A stretch of 64,000 nt of DNA from Acinetobacter sp. ANC 4558 (GCF_002135375.1 NZ_NEGH01000002.1:186001-250000), one strand, 5' to 3'. Positions 26,873 through 37,312 are shown, counted from the stretch's first letter. Notes: generated by a model from the sequence alone, not told the origin. Numbers and translations: made by a program.

Positions 26873-27474
26873 GATATTTTCCTGTAATAATATTAGGATT
26901 TTTTTTACAACAAACTGCTAAATTCATACCCTCTAATATTGTTTGAATTTAGATCAATTCCCTGCCATGAGTACAGATTAGTTGGACTTGCAAAATAAAT
27001 CCAATATCCTTTTAATATCTTCACCATTTATTTAAAAAATACATAGATTAAAGTCGTAATCCAATTTATATAATAATACATAAGCAACTGTATTTTATTG
27101 TTTTTAATTTTCACTAAAACTTCAGTGAAAAATAAATTTGTTCTTAATTTGAACATACGACTATAGTCTATTTCATCTCTATGAAACAAAATCACACATC
27201 TTAAGCTGAGTAATTTCAGTTATTTTACATTTCTTAATAAAAATAACTGGATGTTTTTTATTCACAATTAGTTCAAAATACTCTTTTTAATTTCTTTTTC
27301 TTAATTCAATATCACGACACTACAAAAATAGTTTTTCTATATTCGAAAAAATATTTACGGTATTCTCTTTAATGTTATAAATTTGCTTCATTTTTCGTCG
27401 TTTTTTCTACACAAGTAAAATAGCTTATGGCATAATTGAAACAATTTATTAATTTTATTCTCGGTATTTATTTT
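26873..27474. other. Intergenic region aceA / LysR gene
   Basis: About 600 bp of strongly AT-rich DNA between divergent genes, with no convincing frame. It contains a LysR-box-like dyad at 27139-27155. Control of aceA by the neighbouring LysR protein is possible but untested. Confidence 0.4.
27139..27155. promoter_or_regulatory. LysR-type box candidate
   Basis: TGTTC-N7-GAACA, a partial dyad containing a T-N11-A core, in the region shared by aceA and the LysR gene. Confidence 0.3.
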
Positions 27475-28464
27475 ATGAATCTGGAGCGTGTCGATCTTAA
27501 TCTACTTATTTACTTAGATGTTCTTCTACGAGAAAAAAATGTAACCCGTGCAGCAGAACAACTTGGTGTTACTCAGCCCGCGATGAGTAATATTCTTCGA
27601 AGATTAAGAAATTTATTCAACGACCCACTACTTATTCGATCATCTGAAGGAATGACACCCACAGAACGTGCTTTAGAATTACAACCACGTATTCGCGATG
27701 CGCTTGCAGATCTTTCTATGATTTTAGAGCCACGCACCGAGTTCCGCCCCTACACCTCCAATCGCGTTTTTCGAATTATGACTTCAGACTATGCAGAGGC
27801 AACGCTAGTTCCTCGTTTAGTCAAAGCCTTAAGATCTGAAGCTCCTAACGTTGTGCTTGATTTTTTAACACCGAGTGATGTTTCCTACCGAGATATGGAG
27901 CAAGGAAAAGTAGATCTAGCAATTAATCGCTTTAATGAAATACCACAAAGTTTTCACCAAGTCTTAGTTTGGCGCGATAGTTTCTCTTGTTTACTCAACG
28001 GTAAGCATCCTGCAGCGCCTAATTTAAACTTAAAAAGTTATTTAGATGCACAGCACATCTGGGTGTCAAAAACTGGAATGGGTGTAGGATTTGGTGTAAA
28101 CCCTGAGAAACAAGCAGGCTTAGGCTGGATTGACCAAGCATTAGAACGTATTGGACAAAAACGTAAAATTTCAGTATTTACCCGTCATTACCAAATGCCA
28201 GCTTTACTTGCATCAAATGTCGATTTAATTGCAACACTTCCAAGCCGTATTGCGCGCTTGCAAGCACAAAGTCAAAACCTACTGATAAAAGACCCTCCAT
28301 TTTATATTCCAGAATTTGAATTAAAAATGGCATGGTGTCCTCTATTACATCATCACCCTGCGCATCGTTGGTTACGTCAATTAATTTTATATGTTGCGCG
28401 TCAAATGATTGAGGAAGAAAATCGAGAATTTTTATTAAATAATTCACAATTTTCACATCTCTAA
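27475..28464 (+). CDS. LysR-family transcriptional regulator
   Basis: 329 residues from the ATG at 27475 (MNLERVDLNLLIYLDVLL); a TTG 13 codons upstream is less likely. N-terminal winged helix (NVTRAAEQLGVTQPAMSNILRR, residues ~22-43) and a substrate-binding domain from about 90. The style resembles NodD/SyrM/LeuO-type members, which often sense aromatic or stress signals. Divergent from aceA across 600 bp. Inducer unknown. Confidence 0.88.
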   Translation: MNLERVDLNLLIYLDVLLREKNVTRAAEQLGVTQPAMSNILRRLRNLFNDPLLIRSSEGMTPTERALELQPRIRDALADLSMILEPRTEFRPYTSNRVFRIMTSDYAEATLVPRLVKALRSEAPNVVLDFLTPSDVSYRDMEQGKVDLAINRFNEIPQSFHQVLVWRDSFSCLLNGKHPAAPNLNLKSYLDAQHIWVSKTGMGVGFGVNPEKQAGLGWIDQALERIGQKRKISVFTRHYQMPALLASNVDLIATLPSRIARLQAQSQNLLIKDPPFYIPEFELKMAWCPLLHHHPAHRWLRQLILYVARQMIEEENREFLLNNSQFSHL

Positions 28465-28502
28465 ACTTTAATTAGTATCATATTTTTAATATCAATATCT
28501 TC

Positions 28503-28545
28503 AATAACTTGTGGAAACTATTTGCTTCCCCAAGTTATTTGTTTT
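28503..28545 (+). terminator. Terminator after LysR gene
   Basis: AATAACTTGTGGAA and TTCCCCAAGTTATT pair over 14 positions with one mismatch around a 9-nt loop, followed by TGTTTT. Confidence 0.7.
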
Positions 28546-28583
28546 AAAACTATTCAAGAAATGATAAATCCACAGGTATATTC

Positions 28584-29918
28584 GTGAGTCTCTTTCAAAA
28601 TATCGTCATCATTCTATTATTAATCATTGGCGGTGGTTTTTTATCTTTAACAGAAATTGCTTTTGCTGGTGCAAGAAAAGTCAAACTCAAAATACTCGCT
28701 GAAGCTGGAGAAATACGGGCTCAAAAAGTACTCGACTTGCAAGGCAATTCTGCAGATTTTTTTGCCGCATCTCAAATTGGCATGAATGCAATTGCTATTT
28801 TAGGCGGTATTTTAGGTGAAGCTGCTTTTCGTCCTTATTTTGTTAATTTCGTAGATCGTTTTTATGATGGGCCACTCACTCAACCGATTGGTTTTGCACT
28901 TTCATTTACCTTAGTGACTTCGCTTTTTATTCTATTCGCAGATTTAATGCCAAAACGCCTCGCAATGATTGCACCAGAAAAAATTGCAATTGCGGTGATC
29001 AATCCTATACAAATTTTTATTATTATCTGTCGCCCGCTCGCATTTTTCATTAATGCCATTGCAAATGTTTTATTTCGCCTATTCAAAATCAATACGAAGC
29101 GCGATGATAATATTACCTTTGATGATATTTCTGCGGTCATGGATGCAGGTGCTCAAGCGGGTGTATTACAAAAACAAGAACATCACTTTATTGAAAATGT
29201 TTTTGAGCTTGAAGAACGAAATGTTCCCTCCAGCATGACCACACGTGAGAATGTGATTTTTTTTACACTTATTGAATCTGAAGAAAGTATTCGTCAAAAA
29301 CTTGCAGAATTTCCTTATTCTAAATTTTTAGTATGTAATCATAATATTGATGATGTAATTGGCTATGTAGATACGAAAGATCTGCTGGTTAGAATTTTGA
29401 ATAATCAAAAAATAAATCAATTAAATGAATCAACAATCCGAAATGTTCTCACCATTCCAGACACATTAACATTATCAGAATTACTCGATCGCTTCCGCTC
29501 TAGTAAAGAAAAATTTGCCGTCGTAATTAATGAATATGCGTTAGTTGTAGGTGTCATTACCCTCTCAGATATTATGATTACCGTGATGGGAGATTGGGTC
29601 ACACCCACTGATGAAGATCAACAAATTATTAAACGTGATGAAAACTCTTGGTTAATTGAAGGTAGCACCCCGATTGAAGACTTAAAACATGCTTTAGGTA
29701 TTGATGAAATGCCAGATGATGAAAGCTATGAAACCTTGGCTGGATTTATGATGTATCGTTTAAGAAAAATTCCACGTCCTGCAGATACAGTTATTTTTAA
29801 TGATTATAAATTTGAAGTCGTCGACGTCGATCATTTTAAAATTGATCAACTTTTAGTGACCCGATTAAATTCAATTACACCATTAGCTACAGAAGAAAGT
29901 AAAAATAATTCTGAATAA
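28584..29918 (+). CDS. CNNM/CorC-type hemolysin-family membrane protein
   Basis: 444 residues starting with GTG. Domains in order: a CNNM transmembrane domain with four helices (~1-170, GGGFLSLTEIAFAGARKVK, FADLMPKRLA), a CBS pair (~205-335, FLVCNHNIDDVIGYVDTKDLL, FAVVINEYALVVGVITLSDI) and a C-terminal CorC_HlyC domain (~345-430, WLIEGSTPIEDL, ETLAGFMMYRL). Relatives act in Mg/Co efflux or homeostasis at the inner membrane; the hemolysin label is historical. Confidence 0.9.
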   Translation: MSLFQNIVIILLLIIGGGFLSLTEIAFAGARKVKLKILAEAGEIRAQKVLDLQGNSADFFAASQIGMNAIAILGGILGEAAFRPYFVNFVDRFYDGPLTQPIGFALSFTLVTSLFILFADLMPKRLAMIAPEKIAIAVINPIQIFIIICRPLAFFINAIANVLFRLFKINTKRDDNITFDDISAVMDAGAQAGVLQKQEHHFIENVFELEERNVPSSMTTRENVIFFTLIESEESIRQKLAEFPYSKFLVCNHNIDDVIGYVDTKDLLVRILNNQKINQLNESTIRNVLTIPDTLTLSELLDRFRSSKEKFAVVINEYALVVGVITLSDIMITVMGDWVTPTDEDQQIIKRDENSWLIEGSTPIEDLKHALGIDEMPDDESYETLAGFMMYRLRKIPRPADTVIFNDYKFEVVDVDHFKIDQLLVTRLNSITPLATEESKNNSE

Positions 29919-29945
29919 TACAATCTACAATTTAAGGATGTATGC

Positions 29946-30131
29946 ATGTTATCGAGTGATGATGTGTACATCTTTAATGCATTAATTGAAATTGTTACAG
30001 TAAACCCTCATACCACTATTAAAAACATCTTGAAATGCTATAGAACTTCACACTATATAGAAAATCTTAATTATTACATTATTCAACCATATTATATTTC
30101 ATTGATTTTTAACTACCATTTTTATAGATAA
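29946..30131 (+). CDS. Doubtful small open frame
   Basis: 61 codons with an AAGGA ribosome site 7 nt before the ATG and located 28 bp after the CNNM gene. The product is Tyr/Ile-rich without a recognisable domain or signal. It may be a real small protein, or only an open frame in AT-rich DNA with a chance ribosome site. Confidence 0.25.
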   Translation: MLSSDDVYIFNALIEIVTVNPHTTIKNILKCYRTSHYIENLNYYIIQPYYISLIFNYHFYR

Positions 30132-30195
30132 TGATTGTCATAAAAACATTTCAATATAAATATTTAGAAATATTTATTTTCCTTTAGAATACCAC

Positions 30196-30215
30196 TTGTT
30201 AATTATAACTAACAA
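30196..30215. promoter_or_regulatory. 20-bp near-perfect dyad upstream of citrate transporter
   Basis: TTGTTA-A-TTATAA-C-TAACAA matches its own reverse complement at 18 of 20 positions. It ends 31 bp before the transporter start codon, a likely repressor or activator site. Confidence 0.45.
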
Positions 30216-30246
30216 ATAAACTCTAATTATATCAAGGAAAGATTAT

Positions 30247-31584
30247 ATGCTAACTGCTCTAGGTTTGAGCATGATTTTATGCTTTATGTATTTAATAATG
30301 TCCAGACGTCTTGTTCCACTTGTCGCTTTAACATTAATTCCAGTTTTATTCGCTCTCATTGCTTGGGGCTTAGGCTTCTTTATAGAAGGCCTATCTCATA
30401 TTCAACTCAATGGACTGGGTGAAATAATGCTTGAAGGGGTAAAAAAGCTGGCCCCTACTGGTGTCATGCTTCTTTTTGCAATTCTATATTTTGCGATTAT
30501 GATTGACACTGGACTTTTCGATCCATCTGTCAAATGGATACTTCGTTTAGTCAAAGGAGATCCTCTTAAAGTCGTATTAGGAACCATAACACTCACCTTA
30601 ATAGTTTCCTTAGATGGTGATGGTTCCACAACCTATATGATCTGTGTCGCTGCAATGCTACCACTTTATAAACGCTTAGGAATGAGTCCACTCATCATGG
30701 CATGTTTAATGCTGCTTTCAAGCGGTATTATGAATTTAACACCTTGGGGAGGTCCTACTGCACGTGCAGCCAGTGCTTTACATGTCGATCCAAGTGATTT
30801 ATTTGTCCCCATGATCCTACCCATGATTTTTGCCATTATTTGGTTATACTTTCTTGGTTTCATGTATGGACGTATGGAGCGTAATCGTTTAGGTATTATT
30901 GAACTCGATATTAGCCATGGCGATAATATTCAAATTTCAAATAATCCTGAAGCCAATCGCGCTCATTTACGTTGGTTTAATGGATTGCTCACATTAATTT
31001 TAATGGTGAGTTTAATCATGGGCATTTTACCAATGTCCATTCTTTTCATGATTGCATTATGTATTGCCTTAGTCATGAACTATAGAGATATCGATTTGCA
31101 AAAAAGACTGATTGCCAATCATGCTGGAAGTGTTTTAAATGTTGTTGGTATTATTTTCGCAGCAGGTATTTTTACAGGCATTCTTACTGGCACTGGCATG
31201 GTTGAAGCAATGTCTAAAGAGTTGGTTGCCATTATTCCCGACAGTATGGGTCCATATTTAGCCCCTATTACTGCCCTTGTGAGCATGCCTCTGACCTTTT
31301 TTATGTCCAATGATGCTTTTTATTTTGGCGTTTTACCCATACTTTCAGAAGCAGCAGTACATTACGGCATTCAGCCGATTGAAATTGCACGTGCCTCTTT
31401 AGTTGGACAACCTGTTCATCTTTTATCACCCCTTGTCCCATCAACATATTTACTTTGCGGATTGGCCGGTATTGAATTTGGTCAACATCAAAAATTCACC
31501 ATCAAGTGGGCAATTATTACCTGCCTCGTCATGCTGGCCGCTTCTTTAGTTTTTGGTATGTTTCCACTCCACTCAACCCTTTAA
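30247..31584 (+). CDS. CitMHS-family citrate/cation transporter
   Basis: 445 residues with about 12 hydrophobic segments, inner-membrane symporter of the CitMHS family, which takes up citrate complexed with Mg or other divalent cations with protons. Family landmarks are LDGDGSTTYMICVAAMLPLYKRL, SSGIMNLTPWGGPTARAA and MSNDAFYFGVLPILSEAA. AAGGAAAG ribosome site. A dyad lies just upstream and a terminator downstream, so it is a single regulated gene. Substrate assignment rests on the family. Confidence 0.9.
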   Translation: MLTALGLSMILCFMYLIMSRRLVPLVALTLIPVLFALIAWGLGFFIEGLSHIQLNGLGEIMLEGVKKLAPTGVMLLFAILYFAIMIDTGLFDPSVKWILRLVKGDPLKVVLGTITLTLIVSLDGDGSTTYMICVAAMLPLYKRLGMSPLIMACLMLLSSGIMNLTPWGGPTARAASALHVDPSDLFVPMILPMIFAIIWLYFLGFMYGRMERNRLGIIELDISHGDNIQISNNPEANRAHLRWFNGLLTLILMVSLIMGILPMSILFMIALCIALVMNYRDIDLQKRLIANHAGSVLNVVGIIFAAGIFTGILTGTGMVEAMSKELVAIIPDSMGPYLAPITALVSMPLTFFMSNDAFYFGVLPILSEAAVHYGIQPIEIARASLVGQPVHLLSPLVPSTYLLCGLAGIEFGQHQKFTIKWAIITCLVMLAASLVFGMFPLHSTL

Positions 31585-31601
31585 ATATAAATAATGCATA
31601 T

Positions 31602-31627
31602 AAAAAAGCACCAGTTGGTGCTTTTTT
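31602..31627 (+). terminator. Terminator after citrate transporter
   Basis: A6-GCACC-AGTT-GGTGC-T6, symmetric and potentially active in both directions. Confidence 0.88.
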
Positions 31628-31675
31628 ATAGATCTAAAATATGAATACTAAAGAAAATATTCTAGCGCATTGATC

Positions 31676-32191
31676 TTATCTGACGTTATATTGATTAAGA
31701 AGTTCAGCCAATACCGCCTGATAGTGAATGACAATATCATCCTCTAAAATATTATATGCATTATCAAACTGAACCATTGGCCAGCCTTCTTTCCAAAATG
31801 GAAAAATATTATGCAAATCATAGGTTACGATAGCATCTTCACGTATAATTGCTTGAGCCACTTGCGATAATACTTGTGCTGTTTCAGCACCATCAATCGC
31901 CATATAATCAATACCACGTGCTTTTAAAATACGAATACGATCTTTTTTATAACGAATCTTTTTTGATTGTCCTTCATTTAAACCCAATGCCAAAGTTACA
32001 GCTTCAACAAAATTATTTTCAAAACATTGATTCAAAGCAACCAAGGCATTTTTATATGCTTCTTGACGACCTGCTTTTCCACCATTACGAATAATTTCTT
32101 TGGCTTCACGATTAAGCACATCATTTTTCATAGAGTTTAAAATATCTAGAAGTTCAATATCGCTTAATATTGCAGGAGATTGTTCAGTCAT
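31676..32191 (-). CDS. Conserved hypothetical cytoplasmic protein
   Basis: 171 residues from the ATG at 32191 (MTEQSPAIL; AGG about 6 nt upstream). The longer frame to 32272 has no ribosome site and an unlikely N terminus. Predicted mainly helical, with a basic central block (SKKIRYKKDRIRILKARG). No signal peptide or membrane helix. It lies convergent to the citrate transporter gene. Function not recognised. Confidence 0.7.
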   Translation of the reverse strand: MTEQSPAILSDIELLDILNSMKNDVLNREAKEIIRNGGKAGRQEAYKNALVALNQCFENNFVEAVTLALGLNEGQSKKIRYKKDRIRILKARGIDYMAIDGAETAQVLSQVAQAIIREDAIVTYDLHNIFPFWKEGWPMVQFDNAYNILEDDIVIHYQAVLAELLNQYNVR

Positions 32192-32330
32192 AAGAAGCCT
32201 ATCGCTTAGGATACAAAACACTATTTTCGCACAAATTGTTCGGGAAATATATGAATAGCGTAACGAAGCCAAAACAGAAATATAATCTTAAATTTATCAG
32301 TAGTCTCATATACAAAAAACTAAGCGTATA

Positions 32331-32363
32331 TAAAAGCTCCTCTAATTTCAAAAAAAGAGGAGC
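32331..32363 (-). terminator. Terminator after quinone oxidoreductase
   Basis: On the minus strand GCTCCTCT pairs with AGAGGAGC, followed by TTTTA, 11 bp past the stop. Confidence 0.75.
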
Positions 32364-32373
32364 ATGAACTAAC

Positions 32374-33369
32374 TTAAATCAATTCAACCACAACTTTACC
32401 AATATGTTCACCCGTATCCATACATGCATGCGCATCTTGAATTTGATTGAACTTAAATGTCTGATAAATCATTGGTAAACATTCACCTTTTTCCCATAAA
32501 GGTGCAACATGTTGCTGTAAACCTTGTGCAATTTGAGCCTTTTCAGCTGTAGTACGTGCGCGCATAGTAGAGCCTGTAATTGTTAATCGCTTCATCATGA
32601 TTTGATTAATTTTTACATCTTTAACTTTAGCACCGCCTAAAAAGGCAATATAAACCAAACGACCATCACGGCGTAAAAGATTTAGATTTTTTTCTAAATA
32701 TGGTGCACCCACCATATCCAAAATAACATCGACACCAGCTTGATCAGTTTGCTCGTTAATCACTTGCTCGAAATCTTGTGTTTTGTAATTAATCGCATGT
32801 GTTAAGTGAGAAATAGCCTGTACTTTTTCGTCACTTCCAACTGTTGCAAAACTTTTAATGCCTAAACTCTTACATAACATTAATGCAGTCGTACCAATCC
32901 CACTTGCACCGCCATGCACCAATATAGTTTCTCCAGCTTTCGCACGACCCATCTGAAAAACATTCGCCCATACAGTAAAGAATGTTTCAGGAATTGCGGC
33001 AGCTTGCGTAAAACTTACATTATCTGGAATAGTAATCGTTTGGCTTTCAGGTACAACACAGTATTCTGCATATCCACCGCCATTTGTTAAACCACAAACC
33101 TTATCACCGACTTTAAATAAAGTAACATTATGTCCAATGGCAACAACTTCACCAGCAACTTCTAACCCTGGGATCGGTGTTACGCCTTTTGGCATTGGAT
33201 ACAAGCCTTGTCGCTGTAAAATATCAGGGCGGTTAATACCAAAAGCATGCACTTTCACCAAAACTTCATCTGCTTTAGGCTCTGGAATGCTGACTGTCTC
33301 ATAAGCAAGCTTTTCTGGTCCACCCGCTTCCGTAATTACAACATGTTGCATCAAATTATCTTGTGTCAT
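32374..33369 (-). CDS. NAD(P)H:quinone oxidoreductase, PIG3-like MDR family
   Basis: 331 residues of the zinc-free medium-chain dehydrogenase/reductase family. GroES-like N-terminal domain (VLVKVHAFGINRPDILQRQGLYPMP, PGLEVAGEV, GDKVCGL) and a Rossmann domain (ETILVHGGASGIGTTALML near residues 148-166). Such enzymes reduce quinones with NADPH in the cytoplasm. AGGA lies 8 nt before the ATG. Monocistronic. Confidence 0.9.
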   Translation of the reverse strand: MTQDNLMQHVVITEAGGPEKLAYETVSIPEPKADEVLVKVHAFGINRPDILQRQGLYPMPKGVTPIPGLEVAGEVVAIGHNVTLFKVGDKVCGLTNGGGYAEYCVVPESQTITIPDNVSFTQAAAIPETFFTVWANVFQMGRAKAGETILVHGGASGIGTTALMLCKSLGIKSFATVGSDEKVQAISHLTHAINYKTQDFEQVINEQTDQAGVDVILDMVGAPYLEKNLNLLRRDGRLVYIAFLGGAKVKDVKINQIMMKRLTITGSTMRARTTAEKAQIAQGLQQHVAPLWEKGECLPMIYQTFKFNQIQDAHACMDTGEHIGKVVVELI

Positions 33370-33574
33370 GTGTTTATTCCTAAAACAATCTATTACTTTT
33401 CATCTGTTGTATCTCTATTTGAACATAGAAAGTAAATGGTGTGAAAGTCTTAAAACCGATCTTTATGACGTTATTTCCAACTTATCTTTTTATTTTTTAT
33501 AAATAATATTTTCAAAATTTCATAACAATTCATGCTATAACTTAAATTAGTAAAGAAATGAATAATCTCTAACT

Positions 33575-34297
33575 TTAAGGTCGCATTAAAGGCTCAATAC
33601 CCACCCATTTTTTTTCAGAAATATGACATGTTTTAAGATCAGAAATAGCATAATGCTGATCTAAAATTTTTATACTTCCTAAATGTACTGTCCATTTTGC
33701 ATCAGCATCAAATTTACGATCTATGTCTGAAATTGGAAATACCACACTCACAGATCCTGAACCTTTATGTATTTGACGTGCTCGACTTTCTTTATCTGTA
33801 TATAAATTTAATTTTGAATCATTTAAGTCAACTAATCCTATTTTTCGAAATTGCGGTGCCTCCATTGGTGTGTCCCATCTGGTCGATAAAAAAAGCTCAG
33901 GATATGCTTTTAACACACGTCCATCATTCATGGTCACTGAAGCTTGACTTGCATCATAATAAACAGGTAAATGGCTGGCTTGTTCTTCTTTATGCTTTTC
34001 TATTAAAATCAATGTAACATAAAATTCTGGTGGTGCTTTCCAATCATGTGGCGGTATATTAGGTTTAATTGTAAAATGTGACTGTTCTATTCTTTCATCA
34101 GACCAAAACCTTTTTGTATTGTACAAATAGCGATGAAGCTCGAATGTTCGTTGCTTGCCATTTTCCGTGATTGTATAAATATCAGGTTTTTTATCACATA
34201 AATCAGCATAAGCTGGGCGACTTCTACCGTAAGGAATACAAGCAGATAACAATAGTGGTAAACCAATAAATAATACAAAAATATATTTATTTTTCAT
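33575..34297 (-). CDS. Hypothetical lipoprotein
   Basis: 240 residues with a lipoprotein signal and lipobox LSAC (Cys 20). The mature protein looks beta-rich and has two further Cys (ADLCDKKPD, LKTCHISEK) that could pair in the periplasm. No family recognised. Isolated gene, 205 bp from the quinone oxidoreductase gene. Confidence 0.65.
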   Translation of the reverse strand: MKNKYIFVLFIGLPLLLSACIPYGRSRPAYADLCDKKPDIYTITENGKQRTFELHRYLYNTKRFWSDERIEQSHFTIKPNIPPHDWKAPPEFYVTLILIEKHKEEQASHLPVYYDASQASVTMNDGRVLKAYPELFLSTRWDTPMEAPQFRKIGLVDLNDSKLNLYTDKESRARQIHKGSGSVSVVFPISDIDRKFDADAKWTVHLGSIKILDQHYAISDLKTCHISEKKWVGIEPLMRP

Positions 34298-34688
34298 TTT
34301 AGTTCCTGCTTAAAATACAACCCAAATATGATGAGAATGATAATGTATTGAGATAATTTATTTTATATTTTACTCCTCTTTAATTACATTTTATCAACAT
34401 ACTTTACTCTCTAAGGCGAATGATAAAATGATTTTAAAATAACGACCTCATCATAAAATTACCATATATTTCTATTAAATACCTTATTTTAATGTCGATG
34501 ATTATTTAAATTTTTGAATGATTCCGTACCTCGCTTTTTCTATATTTTATTTCTCTTAAACACACTATAAAAATACTCAGTCCAATTGAAAGAAGTCAGT
34601 TTTCATTATTTCCAATAGCTAGTTTTAAACAAGAAAAATTAGTCTAAAAAACTCAACATCAACTCAGAATAAAATTAATTACGCACAT
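34298..34688. other. Gene-free AT-rich stretch
   Basis: About 390 bp between the lipoprotein gene and the cysN terminator. No convincing frame, RNA gene or long dyad was seen. Confidence 0.4.
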
Positions 34689-34720
34689 AAAAAAACCCGC
34701 TATTCAAAGCAGGTTTTTTA
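34689..34720 (-). terminator. cysDN terminator
   Basis: On the minus strand AAAAAACCTGCT and AGCGGGTTTTTT form a stem with one wobble pair around TTGAAT, ending in a T run. Confidence 0.9.
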
Positions 34721-34737
34721 ATTAATGGAAGGTGTTC

Positions 34738-36351
34738 TTATAAACGAACCAACTCCACAATTTTCTCAGCCAACTCTTCAATAGTGTCTTGAGCAAAAAT
34801 TACATCAGCGCCTTGTTCAACATCAGTAATCACAATAACACCTGTATGACGAAGCAAAGTCACCTGTTCAGCAGTTAAACCAACTTTAGCAATTGCAACT
34901 ACGCCCTGTTGGATTAACAGACTTTCAAGAGACTGTGCTTGTTTAAGAATTTCAGTAGATACCGCAACAATAGCGGGTTTTTGCCCCAAACGTGCAGCAC
35001 GAACTTCAGCAGTAACAGGTTCATCATGCGCAGCCCATTCAATCGTGTCTTCCACCATGCCTGCGCCAACAGTGACATTACTTAAACGATCAATGAAAAT
35101 GAATGAACCAGTATAACGACTATCATGATAACGATCAAAAACCACAGGTGCGTCAAACTCGATGACCACATCGGCAATCGCATTCAAATCAAGTTGCTGA
35201 ACATCAATCTTTTCCAATGTATTCACATTGGTACGGAAGTTAATTTTTTCTACCTTTGCTGGAATGGTTTGTGTGCCAAACTTAACGTTATACAACTTAC
35301 CAATGACAAGCGGTTGATCACTCATCCACACAACTGATGCACGAGCTGAGCGTGAAATCAAAGGTTGCTCACCCGCTTTAACCAGTACGTTACCACGTGA
35401 AATATCAATTTCATCATTAAGTGTTAAAGTGACCGCCTGACCTGCTATTGCATGTTTCAAATGACCATCAAATGTCACTATTTCTTTAACTGTCGACTTT
35501 TTCCCTGACGGTAATGCAATAATTTCATCACCAACCTTAACCTCACCTAAAGCAATTGTTCCACAAAAACCACGGAAATCTAGGTTTGGGCGGTTCACAT
35601 ATTGCACAGGAAAACGGAATCCATGATTTTTTACATCATGAGATATTTCAACTGTTTCTAAAGTCTCCATCAACGTTTTACCTTGATACCAAGGTGTATT
35701 TGGAGACTTATTCACCACATTATCGCCATTCAAAGCAGAAATGGGTGTAAAAATAATATTGGCTGGCTTACGCTCACCCAATTGATTTACGAAGGCACTA
35801 TATTCAGCCTGAATTTCATGAAAACGAGCTTCTGAAAATTCAACCAAATCCATTTTGTTAATCGCAACAACAATATTACGAATACCTAAAAGGCCTGCAA
35901 TGAATGAATGTCGACGCGTTTGAGTTTGTACACCATACCGTGCATCAATTAAAATAATAGCTAAATCAGCAGTTGATGCTCCCGTTGCCATATTACGTGT
36001 GTATTGTTCATGCCCTGGGGTATCAGCAATAATAAACTTACGCTTTTCAGTTGAAAAGTAACGATAAGCGACATCAATTGTAATGCCTTGTTCACGTTCA
36101 GCTTGTAAACCATCAACAAGTAAAGCCAAATCTGGTGCATCACCAGTCGTCCCTACTTTTTTAGAATCGCGTGTAACGGCTTGCAATTGATCTTCATAAA
36201 TCAATTTTGAATCGTAAAGTAAACGACCAATTAAAGTCGATTTACCATCATCTACGTTACCACAGGTTAAAAAACGTAAAAGATCTTTATTTTCATGCTG
36301 TTTTAAATATGCCAAGATATCTTGGCTAATCAATGTTGATTGATGAGACAT
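34738..36351 (-). CDS. cysN: Sulfate adenylyltransferase subunit 1, with APS-kinase-like tail
   Basis: GTPase subunit of ATP sulfurylase, which with CysD makes APS from sulfate and ATP in assimilation. G1 [20 protein letters not shown] near residues 31-50, [12 protein letters not shown] and NKMD, then two EF-Tu-like beta domains. It has 537 residues against ~475 for E. coli CysN. The extra ~100 residues begin [15 protein letters not shown], which lines up by eye with the start of CysC (APS kinase) in CysNC fusions, but the Walker A GLSGAGKS is missing. The tail is therefore probably a vestigial or structural APS-kinase domain. Pairs with cysD 46 bp upstream. Confidence 0.95.
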   Translation of the reverse strand: MSHQSTLISQDILAYLKQHENKDLLRFLTCGNVDDGKSTLIGRLLYDSKLIYEDQLQAVTRDSKKVGTTGDAPDLALLVDGLQAEREQGITIDVAYRYFSTEKRKFIIADTPGHEQYTRNMATGASTADLAIILIDARYGVQTQTRRHSFIAGLLGIRNIVVAINKMDLVEFSEARFHEIQAEYSAFVNQLGERKPANIIFTPISALNGDNVVNKSPNTPWYQGKTLMETLETVEISHDVKNHGFRFPVQYVNRPNLDFRGFCGTIALGEVKVGDEIIALPSGKKSTVKEIVTFDGHLKHAIAGQAVTLTLNDEIDISRGNVLVKAGEQPLISRSARASVVWMSDQPLVIGKLYNVKFGTQTIPAKVEKINFRTNVNTLEKIDVQQLDLNAIADVVIEFDAPVVFDRYHDSRYTGSFIFIDRLSNVTVGAGMVEDTIEWAAHDEPVTAEVRAARLGQKPAIVAVSTEILKQAQSLESLLIQQGVVAIAKVGLTAEQVTLLRHTGVIVITDVEQGADVIFAQDTIEELAEKIVELVRL

Positions 36352-36397
36352 TGCTCAAAGCTCCACAAATACGTTGAAATCGAATGCTTAAGTGCTG

Positions 36398-37312
36398 TTA
36401 GAAATAGCCTTCTTGCTTTTTCTTTTCCATCGAACCCGCTTCATCATGGTCAATCATACGGCCTTGACGTTCTGAGCTGGTCGCTAAAAGCATTTCTTGG
36501 ATAATTTCTGGTAGAGTTGTTGCTGTAGATTCAACTGCACCTGTCAGTGGATAACAACCCAATGTACGAAAACGTACAGATTTCATTTGTGGTACTTCGC
36601 CTTCTTTTAAACGCATGCGCTCATCATCAATCATGATAAGCGTACCACTACGTTCAACAACTGGACGTTCAGCTGCTAAATACAAAGGCACTAATGGAAT
36701 ATTTTCTTGATAAATATATTGCCAAATATCCAATTCAGTCCAATTAGATAAAGGGAATACACGAATACTTTCGCCTTTGTTCACTTTACCATTGTAAAGA
36801 TTCCAAAGTTCTGGACGCTGATTTTTTGGATCCCAACGATGTTTTGAATCACGGAAAGAATACACTCGTTCTTTCGCACGAGATTTCTCTTCGTCTCGTC
36901 GCGCACCGCCAAAAGCAGCATCGAACTGATATTTATCTAAGGCTTGTTTTAAGCCTTGTGTTTTCATGATGTCTGTATATTTTGAACTACCATAATCAAA
37001 AGGATTAACATTTGCGTCTTTTCCTTCTTGATTTTGATGTACGATTAAATCAAAGCCGTGTTCTTTAGCCATATTGTCACGGAACTTAATCATGTCTTTA
37101 AACTTCCAACCTGTATCTACATGCAGTAATGGAAATGGAAGTTTTGCAGGATAGAAGGCTTTTAGCGCAAGATGCAGCATAACTGCTGAATCTTTACCAA
37201 TCGAATATAGCATCACTGGGTTTTCAAACTCAGCTGCAACTTCACGAATAATATGAATACTCTCAGCTTCTAGCTGTTTAAGATGAGTAAGTCTTTCCTC
37301 ATTTAACGACAT
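36398..37312 (-). CDS. cysD: Sulfate adenylyltransferase subunit 2
   Basis: Catalytic subunit of ATP sulfurylase. The 304 residues start [15 protein letters not shown]; a TTG three codons earlier is an alternative. The PP-loop [16 protein letters not shown] (near residues 36-51) marks the N-type ATP pyrophosphatase fold, and [18 protein letters not shown] and TELDIWQYI are typical. First gene of a cysDN unit. CysB-type control is expected from the family, but no site could be defined by eye. Confidence 0.96.
   Translation of the reverse strand: MSLNEERLTHLKQLEAESIHIIREVAAEFENPVMLYSIGKDSAVMLHLALKAFYPAKLPFPLLHVDTGWKFKDMIKFRDNMAKEHGFDLIVHQNQEGKDANVNPFDYGSSKYTDIMKTQGLKQALDKYQFDAAFGGARRDEEKSRAKERVYSFRDSKHRWDPKNQRPELWNLYNGKVNKGESIRVFPLSNWTELDIWQYIYQENIPLVPLYLAAERPVVERSGTLIMIDDERMRLKEGEVPQMKSVRFRTLGCYPLTGAVESTATTLPEIIQEMLLATSSERQGRMIDHDEAGSMEKKKQEGYF

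Noticed and set aside
32192..32272. 27-residue N-terminal extension of the hypothetical protein at 31676
   Set aside because: No ribosome site and a Cys/Arg-rich lead; the ATG at 32191 is better placed.
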